Source: Methyloglobulus sp. (GTDB taxonomy: Bacteria; Pseudomonadota; Gammaproteobacteria; Methylococcales; Methylomonadaceae). From it: DNA of 36,285 nucleotides. The notes below the pieces were generated by a model. It worked only from the letters and a program-made list of their open reading frames with translations, was not told where the DNA came from and did no database searches. Positions 1 to 6,978 of the stretch are shown one piece after another; within the stretch, counting starts at the first letter, position 1, and each line of letters opens with the position of its first letter. Location of the stretch: NCBI GenBank assembly GCA_009695535.1, contig SHZQ01000004.1, forward strand, positions 1 to 36,285. The letters are read 5' to 3'. Both the position numbers and the translations under genes were made by a program.

Positions 1-234
1 TTTACCTTGAAACTCTGCTGGAACTTTTGTTATTGTTGATGCTGTTGCTGTTGGCGTTGGAGTTGGATTAGTTGGTAAAGGCTGAGGTGCATTTAATTGT
101 TTAGCTATAGAGTTAACTTGATCAACAGCACTAGTTACATCTGATAGATCAAAAGCACTTACGTTACCGCTTTGTATCTGCAAGCTGATTGATAATGTGA
201 TGATTAAACTAGATTGTTTAACAATCATTTTCAT
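1..234 (-). CDS. Secreted hypothetical protein (N-terminal part, runs off the window)
   Basis: I read this partial gene directly; it is not in the ORF track. The minus-strand ATG at 232-234 follows an AAGGGG ribosome binding site and stays open for 78 codons to the window edge. The product begins MKMIVKQSSLIITLSISLQ, a basic N-terminus plus hydrophobic stretch typical of a signal peptide. A short helical segment (DLSDVTSAVDQVNSIAKQL) follows, then a Pro/Thr/Ala-rich low-complexity linker. It starts 4 bp after the stop of the coiled-coil gene upstream, so it is the third gene of an operon. I do not recognise the family, and the C-terminus is outside the window. Confidence 0.7.
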   Translation of the reverse strand, partial: MKMIVKQSSLIITLSISLQIQSGNVSAFDLSDVTSAVDQVNSIAKQLNAPQPLPTNPTPTPTATASTITKVPAEFQGK

Positions 235-238
235 CCCC

Positions 239-961
239 TTATAAATTCTCTTGATTGTCAGAATCTAGTGGAGATGCATTATTAACTTTAATAGAATTAG
301 CTTTCTCATTTGACTTCTTCCGATTGTAAAATAACCAACCGATAACGACAACTAACAAAACTAAAATAACCAGAGAAATAACAACTAAAAATTTATAGAG
401 CCCCTCATTTCCAGTACCAGATAAATAAGAATTTACTCCACCTGCTACTGTTCTATTAACATCAGCACCCGATTGAACTACGTCGATTTCCGTAGCCTCT
501 TTTTTTCTAGCTAAAGCGGTTTCTTCTGAAACAGTTTTAATTCTGTCATTTGCTATAGCAGCCTCTAAATCTGCTTTCGCTTTAAGGCGTTGTGTTTCTA
601 AGGCTTCTTGTTCTATTTTTAAGGCTGATTGTTGCTTGATATATGCACGCTCTTCATCTTCTTGCGTTTGAGATCTGGCTTTATCTTGCAGTCTTTCTGC
701 TTCTACTTTACTCGCTGCGACTCTAGCTCTTTCAATAGCAGCCTTATTCGCTTCAGCTCGCATCTGCATAGATTTCTCTTGTAATCTACGATCAGCGTTA
801 CGTTGTTTAATAGTTATATCTTCTAATCTTTTTTGTTCAGTTTGTTGTGCAGCTATAGATTGTGTTTGTGCATTATCAAGGGCATTCAATTGGTCAGTAA
901 GTGAAGGATCAGCGATTGCTAACCTACTAAATAATAGAAAAAAATAAATTAACTTTTTCAT
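239..961 (-). CDS. Signal-peptide coiled-coil protein with C-terminal transmembrane helix
   Basis: This 240-aa protein has a signal peptide (MKKLIYFFLLFSRLAIA, likely cut near Ala-Asp). Residues 20-165 are long, charged and rich in Gln, Glu, Lys and Ala, almost certainly a coiled coil. One strong transmembrane helix (about 190-213) and a short polar tail follow. The predicted topology is a periplasmic coiled coil anchored by its C-terminus, with a cytoplasmic tail. It lies 1 bp after the stop of the glycine-zipper lipoprotein gene and 4 bp before the next secreted protein, so translation is probably coupled. I do not recognise a named family. A structural role in the envelope is inference only. 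Confidence 0.75.
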   Translation of the reverse strand: MKKLIYFFLLFSRLAIADPSLTDQLNALDNAQTQSIAAQQTEQKRLEDITIKQRNADRRLQEKSMQMRAEANKAAIERARVAASKVEAERLQDKARSQTQEDEERAYIKQQSALKIEQEALETQRLKAKADLEAAIANDRIKTVSEETALARKKEATEIDVVQSGADVNRTVAGGVNSYLSGTGNEGLYKFLVVISLVILVLLVVVIGWLFYNRKKSNEKANSIKVNNASPLDSDNQENL

Positions 962-962
962 A

Positions 963-1475
963 CTATTTCTCTACTGGTACCGGGCAAACTGCATTTGGTT
1001 GAATGCGTGTTTCATTAGGTCCAGTGGATATTATTAAGGCTGTTGCATTAGGTTTGAACTCACATAATTTACCAACTTGAGCAGAAGTAAATAATTTACC
1101 ATTTTCAACATAAGCTATTGATACACCTTCAACCAATACCTTATCTGCCACCAAAGACCCAGCAGCTACACCTAATCCAGCACCACCTGCGGTAGTACCA
1201 AATGTTTCACCACCACCTAAGCCGCCAAGCCCTCCACCGAGACCACCAGCTAATGCCCCTAGTACTCCACCAATAACCATTGCTTGCTTTTTCTGCTCTG
1301 CGTTATCAACCTCAATTTGAGCTGGTAAAACAGCTGTTATTTTTATTGTTCTTGCTGCCTGGGTAGTATTAACCTGTCCAGCCCTATAAACATTGCCTTT
1401 TAGGTTTTCGCCTGTTGTAGCACAACCTGTTAATGCAATTAAGGTAGATGTAACAATTATATTATTTATATTCAT
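963..1475 (-). CDS. Glycine-zipper outer-membrane lipoprotein (SlyB/17-kDa antigen-like)
   Basis: This 170-aa lipoprotein has a clear lipobox, LTGC, at about residues 15-18. The centre (about 66-110) is a glycine zipper (GGVLGALAGGLGGGLGG and further GxxxG repeats), as in the SlyB/Pcp and rickettsial 17-kDa antigen group, where it forms a membrane-inserting hairpin. The C-terminal part resembles the small conserved domain of those proteins (VEGVSIAYVENGKLFTSAQ) and has two further cysteines. It is the first gene of the left-edge operon. Family membership rests on the lipobox plus zipper; the exact function is unknown. The start is the ATG after an A-rich, weak ribosome binding site. Confidence 0.75.
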   Translation of the reverse strand: MNINNIIVTSTLIALTGCATTGENLKGNVYRAGQVNTTQAARTIKITAVLPAQIEVDNAEQKKQAMVIGGVLGALAGGLGGGLGGLGGGETFGTTAGGAGLGVAAGSLVADKVLVEGVSIAYVENGKLFTSAQVGKLCEFKPNATALIISTGPNETRIQPNAVCPVPVEK

Positions 1476-1791
1476 TTTTTTTCTCAGGAAAATTAAGTTT
1501 TTATGTTATGCCTTACTTTCAGTTTCTGTACTAGAAAAATCAACTAGCCTATTAAAATCAATAAGTAACTTACGATAATTATTGATTTTATTCAGAATGG
1601 ACTCTTTATTAATGCGTGTCAATTATAGTATTAAAATTGCGGTAATAAAGTTTTGTAACAATTATAAGATACATTCAGTACAAATTATTTTTAATAAGGA
1701 GTGATATTTTTTAGCTCATAAAGTCTTACATAATGCAGATTTCAAAAACAATTTTCATCGCCTATTCAAAGTAACTTTTTTTCACATTTAA
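1476..1791. other. AT-rich intergenic region upstream of the envelope operon
   Basis: This stretch is strongly AT-rich, has no convincing gene and lies just upstream of the minus-strand lipoprotein operon, so it should carry that operon's promoter. The main visible structure is the palindrome listed at 1554-1589. An AAGGAG-like motif near 1697 is not followed by a usable start codon. The plus-strand ORF at 1393-1578 is a shadow of the lipoprotein gene. Confidence 0.5.
1554..1589. repeat. AT-rich inverted repeat, possible operator
   Basis: The arms AAAATCAATAA and TTATTGATTTT match perfectly over 11 bp around a 14-nt spacer. The element lies about 80-120 bp upstream of the lipoprotein start. 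It could be a regulator binding site or simply a hairpin in AT-rich DNA. There is no gene end nearby that needs a terminator. Confidence 0.4.
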
Positions 1792-2151
1792 AAATTACAA
1801 CTCATCATTGACCTGTTCACCGTATTCTCCTTGGCAATCCTGGTGTTTGCGGTGGAGCAGGGCTTATTGGGCGGCTCGCCCGATATGCAGATCACGGGTA
1901 ACCAGTCTTCGGCGTTTGATTTAAATTGGTATCAAGACAGGAGTCTATCCTTGCCCCAAGCAACGGCGGTTTCCGTGCCGATGGCGTATCGGTTGCTGAT
2001 GTTGCTGTGGCCGTTCTGGCTGGCAGCGTCACTGCCCAACTGGCTGAAATGGGGCTGAAACTGCTATGCCGCCAACGGCCTGTGGAATAAAAAAGTGGAA
2101 AAGGGAGAAAATAAAAAGATGGCTTCAGAACAAAAATATTCAAGTAATTGA
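1792..2151 (+). pseudogene. Decayed C-terminal fragment of a membrane protein
   Basis: An open frame without a proper start begins after a stop at 1789. It encodes one hydrophobic segment (IIDLFTVFSLAILVFAVEQG), a polar stretch, and a second hydrophobic segment (MAYRLLMLLWPFWLAASLP) followed by NWLKWG. A TGA then interrupts the frame at 2056-2058, but the same frame continues sensibly as NCYAANGLWNKKVEKGENKK. The TGA fits a TGG (Trp) to TGA change, giving KWGWNCY. The fragment is visibly more GC-rich than the DNA around it. It looks like the C-terminal end of a two-TM protein whose 5' part is missing. I cannot name the parent family. The overlapping minus-strand ORF is a shadow. Confidence 0.55.
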
Positions 2152-2384
2152 ATTTATAAGTATTTGCTACGAAAACTGATGGCGCATTGTATGTAAGGTG
2201 ACGGAAAAAGCGTTGGATATTTTAGTGGCTGATGACAGCGAAGATGATTGAACTGAGAATCTGTCAATCAATTTAAGGTTAGTGTACTTATGGAATGCTG
2301 ATGAACGTAGGCAACAAGAATGTCAGTACGTATGCTGTCAAAATATTTGATTAAATCAGATTAATTGTAAGCAACAAGTAGATT
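2152..2384. other. Intergenic region with no recognised content
   Basis: I see no gene, tRNA or repeat here. Several short stop-rich stretches are present, and no frame is long enough to support a protein. It may be remnant DNA linked to the decayed membrane-protein fragment next to it. Confidence 0.4.
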
Positions 2385-2420
2385 AACCCTGCCAGCGTTC
2401 TAACAGCACTGGCAGGGTTT
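2385..2420 (-). terminator. Hairpin terminator after the small periplasmic protein gene
   Basis: AACCCTGCCAG and CTGGCAGGGTT form a perfect 11-bp stem with a 13-nt loop, 7 bp beyond the stop of the minus-strand gene at 2427. The T-rich tail on the minus strand is weak (TTAATCT), so its efficiency is uncertain. Confidence 0.7.
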
Positions 2421-2426
2421 ACTGAA

Positions 2427-2813
2427 TTAAATTAATGGCTTCAAATCTGCAAAAGCTTTTTCTGCTTTTGTTAAATGTTCCTCAATACCTTGCATTGAGT
2501 TATTCTTCGCCATCGTTCTGGCTTTTTTCAATACATCGTTAGCGCGTGAGCGTTCTCTGTCAACTACGTCATTAGCATTAACTTCTTTGCTGTAATCCAT
2601 GCCTTGTTTGATGATTTTGTAAACATCATCACCTTTTGCGCCAGATGCGACAGCCGCTTGTGCTTCCTTGATTTTACCGACTACCAAGTCAATAGCATCA
2701 GCTGGTGAATACGAAACTCTGCCCTCACCAGCTTCTGCTAGAACGACTGTAGAAAAAGCACCCATAGCCATAGCAATGAGGGAAGAAAGAACGATTGTTT
2801 TTAAGGTTTTCAT
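2427..2813 (-). CDS. Small periplasmic helical protein (possibly SmbP-like)
   Basis: The product is 128 aa from the ATG at 2811-2813. The ORF track's longer version uses a TTG and adds a non-signal-like extension, so I prefer the ATG, which gives a standard signal peptide (MKTLKTIVLSSLIAMAMGAF, cut near VLAEA). The mature protein is all-helical and rich in Ala, Lys and Asp, in a form that suggests a small helical bundle. Its size and pattern recall small metal-binding protein SmbP of nitrifiers, but the many histidines of SmbP are missing, so metal binding is not supported. A good terminator hairpin follows, so it is probably transcribed alone. Confidence 0.7.
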   Translation of the reverse strand: MKTLKTIVLSSLIAMAMGAFSTVVLAEAGEGRVSYSPADAIDLVVGKIKEAQAAVASGAKGDDVYKIIKQGMDYSKEVNANDVVDRERSRANDVLKKARTMAKNNSMQGIEEHLTKAEKAFADLKPLI

Positions 2814-2981
2814 ATTTGGACTAATCCCAAGTGTGTATAGCGTTGTTTTGGTCAATTATTTTGTACCGCCTGCAATTCTATCATGTTTGGTAGGCTTTTA
2901 CCCGAAAGCAACTGAAAAGATAGGGTGACCAATACTAACAAATCAATATTAATGGTAACTGAACAGGATTAAAGCGGTTGT

Positions 2982-3173
2982 TTAATCATCATCTCTTTTG
3001 ACATCAATGTGACTGTCTCCAAATTCATCCTCGGTTAATAGGAATAAAATGGGCGCACAGCAGACCGAGCAATCTTCGTAATAACTTTGCTCCCCTGATG
3101 AATCATCCACTAGGACAGCAATAGATTCACCACAATAAGGGCAATCGATAAAAGCCTCTTGTTGAAATTGCAT
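2982..3173 (-). CDS. CPXCG-motif cysteine-rich small protein
   Basis: This 63-aa protein has two cysteine pairs, CPYCGE near the N-terminus and CSVCCAPI in the middle, with a conserved acidic linker. It matches the CPXCG cysteine-rich family (Cys_rich_CPXG), presumed zinc-ribbon proteins of unknown role. Its ATG overlaps the TAA stop of the SDR gene (TAATG), so translation is coupled to that gene. The length is normal for the family. Zinc binding is inferred from the four-cysteine layout. Confidence 0.85.
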   Translation of the reverse strand: MQFQQEAFIDCPYCGESIAVLVDDSSGEQSYYEDCSVCCAPILFLLTEDEFGDSHIDVKRDDD

Positions 3174-4003
3174 TAAACGCTTCTAAGCAGCTTATCCAGC
3201 CAAGATGTTGGCAACAGACGTTTGAGGAAGGCGAAAAGATAGGTGGGGAAAGTGACGAAATAACGTATTTTTGGGCTTGTTGATTCTACGGCATGGATAA
3301 CTTTTTCTGCGACGGCTCTGGCAGGCAGAGTGAAGGGAACTGCCCCGCCCTCTGTTTGCAGGCGTTCTTCCATACGTGCGTAGGTGGCTTTATGAAAGCT
3401 GGATTCTGTAGCTATGTTATTCTTATATAAGGAAAAAGAATTTTTCCTGAAATGGGTCAAGATTGGACCAGGCTCTATAAGTGAAACCGAGATATTACTG
3501 CCATGCAATTCCAGTCTTAAAGTATCTGCCAAGCCTTCCAGGGCATATTTGCTGGCGTTATAAGCTCCTCGGTAGGTCATGGCGACCAGTCCCAGGATCG
3601 AACTATTGTAGATAATTCGTCCATGACCTTGCTTACGCATCACAGGAATCAATAGGTTGGTCAATTCCTGGGTACCGAAGACATTGGTTTCAAACTGGAA
3701 TCTTAGGACTTCACGACTTAAGTCTTCGACGGCTCCTGGCTGACCAAAAGCAGCATTGTTGAATAGTACGTCAATGTTATTGTCGGTCAGCACTAAAGCT
3801 TTTTTGACGGCCTTTGTAATGCTTTTACTGTCAGCTAAATCTAGTTGAACAGTCAGGAAACCTTCTTGTTGCAAACGGGAAACATCTTCCTCTTTTCTCG
3901 CGCTCGCGATAACTTTATGACCACGGGCTTTTAATTCGATAGCTGTGGCATAACCAATACCGGTTGAACAACCGGTAATGAGTATGGTTTTCGGCGGTAT
4001 CAT
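3173..4003 (-). CDS. Short-chain dehydrogenase/reductase (SDR family)
   Basis: A 276-aa NAD(P)-dependent oxidoreductase of the classical SDR type. The nucleotide-binding motif TGCSTGIG lies at about residues 10-17, the NNAAFG motif at about 86-91, the catalytic Ser in IYNSS, and the active-site YxxxK as YNASK near 148-152. The substrate cannot be read from sequence; the nearest described relatives I recall are YbbO-like SDRs that act on aldehydes or retinoid-like carbonyls. The gene overlaps the upstream DUF4124 gene by 4 bp (ATGA) and the CPXCG gene downstream by 1 bp, giving a tightly coupled three-gene operon. Confidence 0.9.
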   Translation of the reverse strand: MIPPKTILITGCSTGIGYATAIELKARGHKVIASARKEEDVSRLQQEGFLTVQLDLADSKSITKAVKKALVLTDNNIDVLFNNAAFGQPGAVEDLSREVLRFQFETNVFGTQELTNLLIPVMRKQGHGRIIYNSSILGLVAMTYRGAYNASKYALEGLADTLRLELHGSNISVSLIEPGPILTHFRKNSFSLYKNNIATESSFHKATYARMEERLQTEGGAVPFTLPARAVAEKVIHAVESTSPKIRYFVTFPTYLFAFLKRLLPTSWLDKLLRSV

Positions 4004-4596
4004 TGCGGATTTACTGCCAATTTCTGTTCAGAGACATAGAATTTTTTCGCCGAGCTGCAATCCACAAGGATAGCCAACGCATCTTTCGTGCTTTTATCAC
4101 TTAATTCCACGGATTCAACTCGTCCACATTGACCTGTGGCGAGTGACTTTTCAGTCGCTTGCCGTCTAAACCGTTCAACATCTGGTAGTCTATTTTGGTA
4201 AATTTTAACTAAGGGTGTTAAATCATCAAGCTTATAGGGTGGAGTGGCAAAGGCTGAATATTTTTGGGGATTATTTTTTATCAAAAACTGGTTTTTAGCA
4301 TTTTCATCCAGAGTGCTTTGTTTTAATGGTGACTGTTTTTGGAGTGGATCTTGTTCTTCAAGTTTTTTTTGTGCCTCTTTAGCTTCCTGTTCTTGTTGCG
4401 ACAACGCTTTCTGGTTTTCTTGTTGATTAAGATCCGTGGAACCGCCTGTTTTCACATTTAGCTCAACTTTGTTTTGCCCCTCTGCACAGGGTTTTGAACG
4501 ATAGGTTTTGTTGCCACTGGCATCCGTGCATTTATAAACGCCCGCTGATAACGGCATGGAAACAAGCAATTCCAAGGTTAGCAGTGTAAATTTCAT
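4000..4596 (-). CDS. DUF4124 domain-containing periplasmic protein
   Basis: This 198-aa protein has a signal peptide (MKFTLLTLELLVSMPLSAG) directly followed by a DUF4124 domain: GVYKCTDASGNKTY and then RSKPCAEGQ, the two cysteines probably forming a disulfide in the periplasm. A Gln/Glu/Lys-rich linker (about 55-110) and a C-terminal region with two more cysteines (GQCGRVE and LVDCSSAK) follow. DUF4124 proteins are widespread in Proteobacteria, with unknown function. It is the first gene of the DUF4124-SDR-CPXCG operon. The start is supported by signal-peptide position. Confidence 0.85.
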   Translation of the reverse strand: MKFTLLTLELLVSMPLSAGVYKCTDASGNKTYRSKPCAEGQNKVELNVKTGGSTDLNQQENQKALSQQEQEAKEAQKKLEEQDPLQKQSPLKQSTLDENAKNQFLIKNNPQKYSAFATPPYKLDDLTPLVKIYQNRLPDVERFRRQATEKSLATGQCGRVESVELSDKSTKDALAILVDCSSAKKFYVSEQKLAVNPQ

Positions 4597-4648
4597 TATT
4601 GCCTCAATTTGTACGTAAAAGTTCGTCCGTTAGAGTATAGAAGATATA

Positions 4649-5989
4649 TTAGCCAAGGTCATCGCAGAAAGTGTTTTTTTCTTGGAAATGCGAACTTGTC
4701 CACAAGAATAATACCGCTGTAATCAACATTATAATAGTAAAAAACCAAAAATAGCTGGCACCCGCGAGCTTGCTGGTGCCATCGGCATTATGAATAAAAA
4801 AATTGACTGCGCTGGTGAATAAATTGCCAACGGCTATCGACAAAAAATAAAATGCCATCACGAATGATTTCATAGTGTTAGGTGCTTGTCGATAGGAGAA
4901 CTCAAGGCAAGTAATGGAGATCATGACTTCTGCCGAGGTGAGTATGAGGTAGGCGATAAGCTGCCAGCTAATGTTAGGGGCATTGCCTTGGTCTAATTGC
5001 ATTTGAATAATGCTGGCAGCAGCAAAGGCAATGACCGTGAGGAATAGCCCGATGGCCATTTTCCTTATGGCGGTAAGATTGAACAAGGTATTTAAAAAGG
5101 GATAGAGGATGTAAGTGAACAGCGGGGTTAGCAACATGATAAGTAATGGATTCGCGGCTTGAATTTGTGATGGCAGCAGCTCAATACCAAAAATAACGCG
5201 ATCCATTTTTTGGGCTTGCAATATCCACGATGAGCCAATTTGTTCAAAAAGCGCCCAAAAAACGGCAATAAAGACATAAACAGACGCTAATTTCGCTAAA
5301 GTTGTCATTCCATGTGGGCTAATCATTGCTTTTATAAAGCCGATACCCGCAGGCTTTATATGGACGAACTGATAACGTCCAGACCAGAAAATAACGGTTG
5401 CAATCAGCATTAATACGCCTGGAACTGCAAATGCTACCGATGCACCATAATGTTGCAGCAGCCAAGGGCTAATCAACATGGCTGCAAAAGCCCCCAAGTT
5501 GATAGAAAAATAAAACCAGCTAAATACTTTACCAATCAGATGTTGATTATGTTCTCCAAATTGGTCGCCTACGTGGGCAGAAACACAGGGTTTTATGCCG
5601 CCAGCACCCAAGGCAATTAAGCTCTGACCAAGCAGTAAGCCCATAAGTGTGCTATCAATAGCCAGGGCTAAGTGACCTAAGCAGTAGACCAAAGATAACA
5701 AAATGATGGTTCGATATTTGCCTAAAACACCGTCCGATACTAACGCGCCTAACATCGGCATAAAATAAACCGCCGACACGAATAGGTGAAAATAGCCTTG
5801 TGCTTCTTGTTCGGAGATGACCGCCAATGCGCCCGTGCTGTTTGTCATATATTGTGTCATAAACACAACCAGAATCGCCCTCATCCCGTAATAGCTAAAC
5901 CGTTCAGCCGCTTCATTCGCCACAATATAAGGGATGCCTGACGGCAGTGTGTTTTGGTGCGGTTCAGGCTGGTATTTATAGGATTTCAT
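4649..5989 (-). CDS. POT-family proton-coupled peptide transporter
   Basis: A 446-aa integral membrane protein of the POT/PTR (NRT1-PTR) family in the MFS superfamily, which imports di- and tripeptides with protons. The hallmark ExxERFxYYG motif is present as EAAERFSYYG in the first helix, and about 12-14 hydrophobic helices follow, with a conserved GGIKPCVS segment. The track ORF begins with a TTG 16 codons upstream; the ATG at 5987-5989 (MKSYKYQPEP) gives the usual short N-terminus before ERFSYYG, so I use it. No clear ribosome binding site was found. It appears monocistronic, with pyrE divergent from it. Confidence 0.9.
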   Translation of the reverse strand: MKSYKYQPEPHQNTLPSGIPYIVANEAAERFSYYGMRAILVVFMTQYMTNSTGALAVISEQEAQGYFHLFVSAVYFMPMLGALVSDGVLGKYRTIILLSLVYCLGHLALAIDSTLMGLLLGQSLIALGAGGIKPCVSAHVGDQFGEHNQHLIGKVFSWFYFSINLGAFAAMLISPWLLQHYGASVAFAVPGVLMLIATVIFWSGRYQFVHIKPAGIGFIKAMISPHGMTTLAKLASVYVFIAVFWALFEQIGSSWILQAQKMDRVIFGIELLPSQIQAANPLLIMLLTPLFTYILYPFLNTLFNLTAIRKMAIGLFLTVIAFAAASIIQMQLDQGNAPNISWQLIAYLILTSAEVMISITCLEFSYRQAPNTMKSFVMAFYFLSIAVGNLFTSAVNFFIHNADGTSKLAGASYFWFFTIIMLITAVLFLWTSSHFQEKNTFCDDLG

Positions 5990-6139
5990 GGCATATTGCA
6001 GGAGATATGTTTTTTGGCATATAGAACCGAATAACAATCAGCTTGGTACTGGGTGGCGGTTGGTGGTCATTATAACGACAATTGCCATTATCGGATTTGC
6101 ATTCCTGAGCAGGGTTGCTAGGGTATTTTTAGGCTAAAG

Positions 6140-6167
6140 CCGACAAAATTCAAAGTTAAGATATAAT
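6140..6167 (+). promoter_or_regulatory. Putative sigma-70 promoter of pyrE
   Basis: A perfect TATAAT lies at 6162-6167, with CCGACA (four of six matches to TTGACA) 16 bp upstream. It sits about 30 bp before the pyrE ATG. This is motif-based inference. Confidence 0.5.
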
Positions 6168-6197
6168 TCAATGGCAAACAACTGAACAATAACCTTA

Positions 6198-6833
6198 ATG
6201 CACAACTATCAAAAAGAATTTATTGCCTACACGCTGGACTGCGGCGTACTGAAATTCGGTGAATTTCAGCTAAAATCAGGTCGAATTAGCCCTTATTTTT
6301 TCAACACCGGTCTGTTTAACACCGGTGCAAAATTGAGCAAGTTGGGCAAGTTCTATGCCCAGGCACTCATACAATCGGATATAAAGCCCGATATTTTGTA
6401 CGGGCCAGCCTATAAAGGCATTCCTTTGGTGACTGCAACCGCCATTGCCTACGCACAAATAACAGCCAGCGACATTCCTTTTGCATTTAATCGCAAAGAA
6501 GCCAAAGATCACGGTGAAGGCGGTGATTTAGTGGGTTCCAGCTTACAAGGCAGAGTGCTAATCGTTGATGATGTTATCACTGCTGGCACCTCAGTTAGAG
6601 AATCCGTTGATATTATTTTACGTGCGGGTGCTGTTCCAGCAGGCGTTTTGATCGCGCTGGACAGGCAGGAAAAAGCGCAAAATGGACATTCTGCTATTCA
6701 GGAAGTCACGGATTGCTTTAAAATTCCGGTGTTAGCGATTATTACACTGGAAAATATTATCGACTACATTGAAACTTATGCGGGCAGCCAATTGGACGCA
6801 ATACTTCAGTACCGGAAGCAGCATGGCATTTAA
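6198..6833 (+). CDS. pyrE: Orotate phosphoribosyltransferase
   Basis: PyrE (211 aa) joins orotate to PRPP to give orotidine 5'-monophosphate, the fifth step of pyrimidine synthesis. The PRPP-binding signature VDDVITAGTS is present at about residues 123-132. The N-terminal substrate region (SGRISPYFFNTGLFN) and the mobile loop segment (NRKEAKDHGEGG) are also typical. The length matches the E. coli enzyme (213 aa). The ATG start is preceded by a short leader with a TATAAT box. The gene for the next step, pyrF, is in the same window but 19 kb away and not in an operon with it. Confidence 0.97.
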   Translation: MHNYQKEFIAYTLDCGVLKFGEFQLKSGRISPYFFNTGLFNTGAKLSKLGKFYAQALIQSDIKPDILYGPAYKGIPLVTATAIAYAQITASDIPFAFNRKEAKDHGEGGDLVGSSLQGRVLIVDDVITAGTSVRESVDIILRAGAVPAGVLIALDRQEKAQNGHSAIQEVTDCFKIPVLAIITLENIIDYIETYAGSQLDAILQYRKQHGI

Positions 6834-6978
6834 TGTTAAACAGGTATCAAAAATAAGCTTACTAAAACTTACAGTTCCACGGATGTAGCCTACAATTAGC
6901 GAGCTGTAATATAGCTGATAAGATGACTATTCTTACTTATAAAACCATGTCAGAAACCAAGGGCTTGCTATAAGTAAT

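Noticed and set aside
1734-1775. 13-codon ORF (MQISKTIFIAYSK)
   Set aside because: Too short, no well-placed ribosome binding site, and nothing around it suggests a leader peptide.
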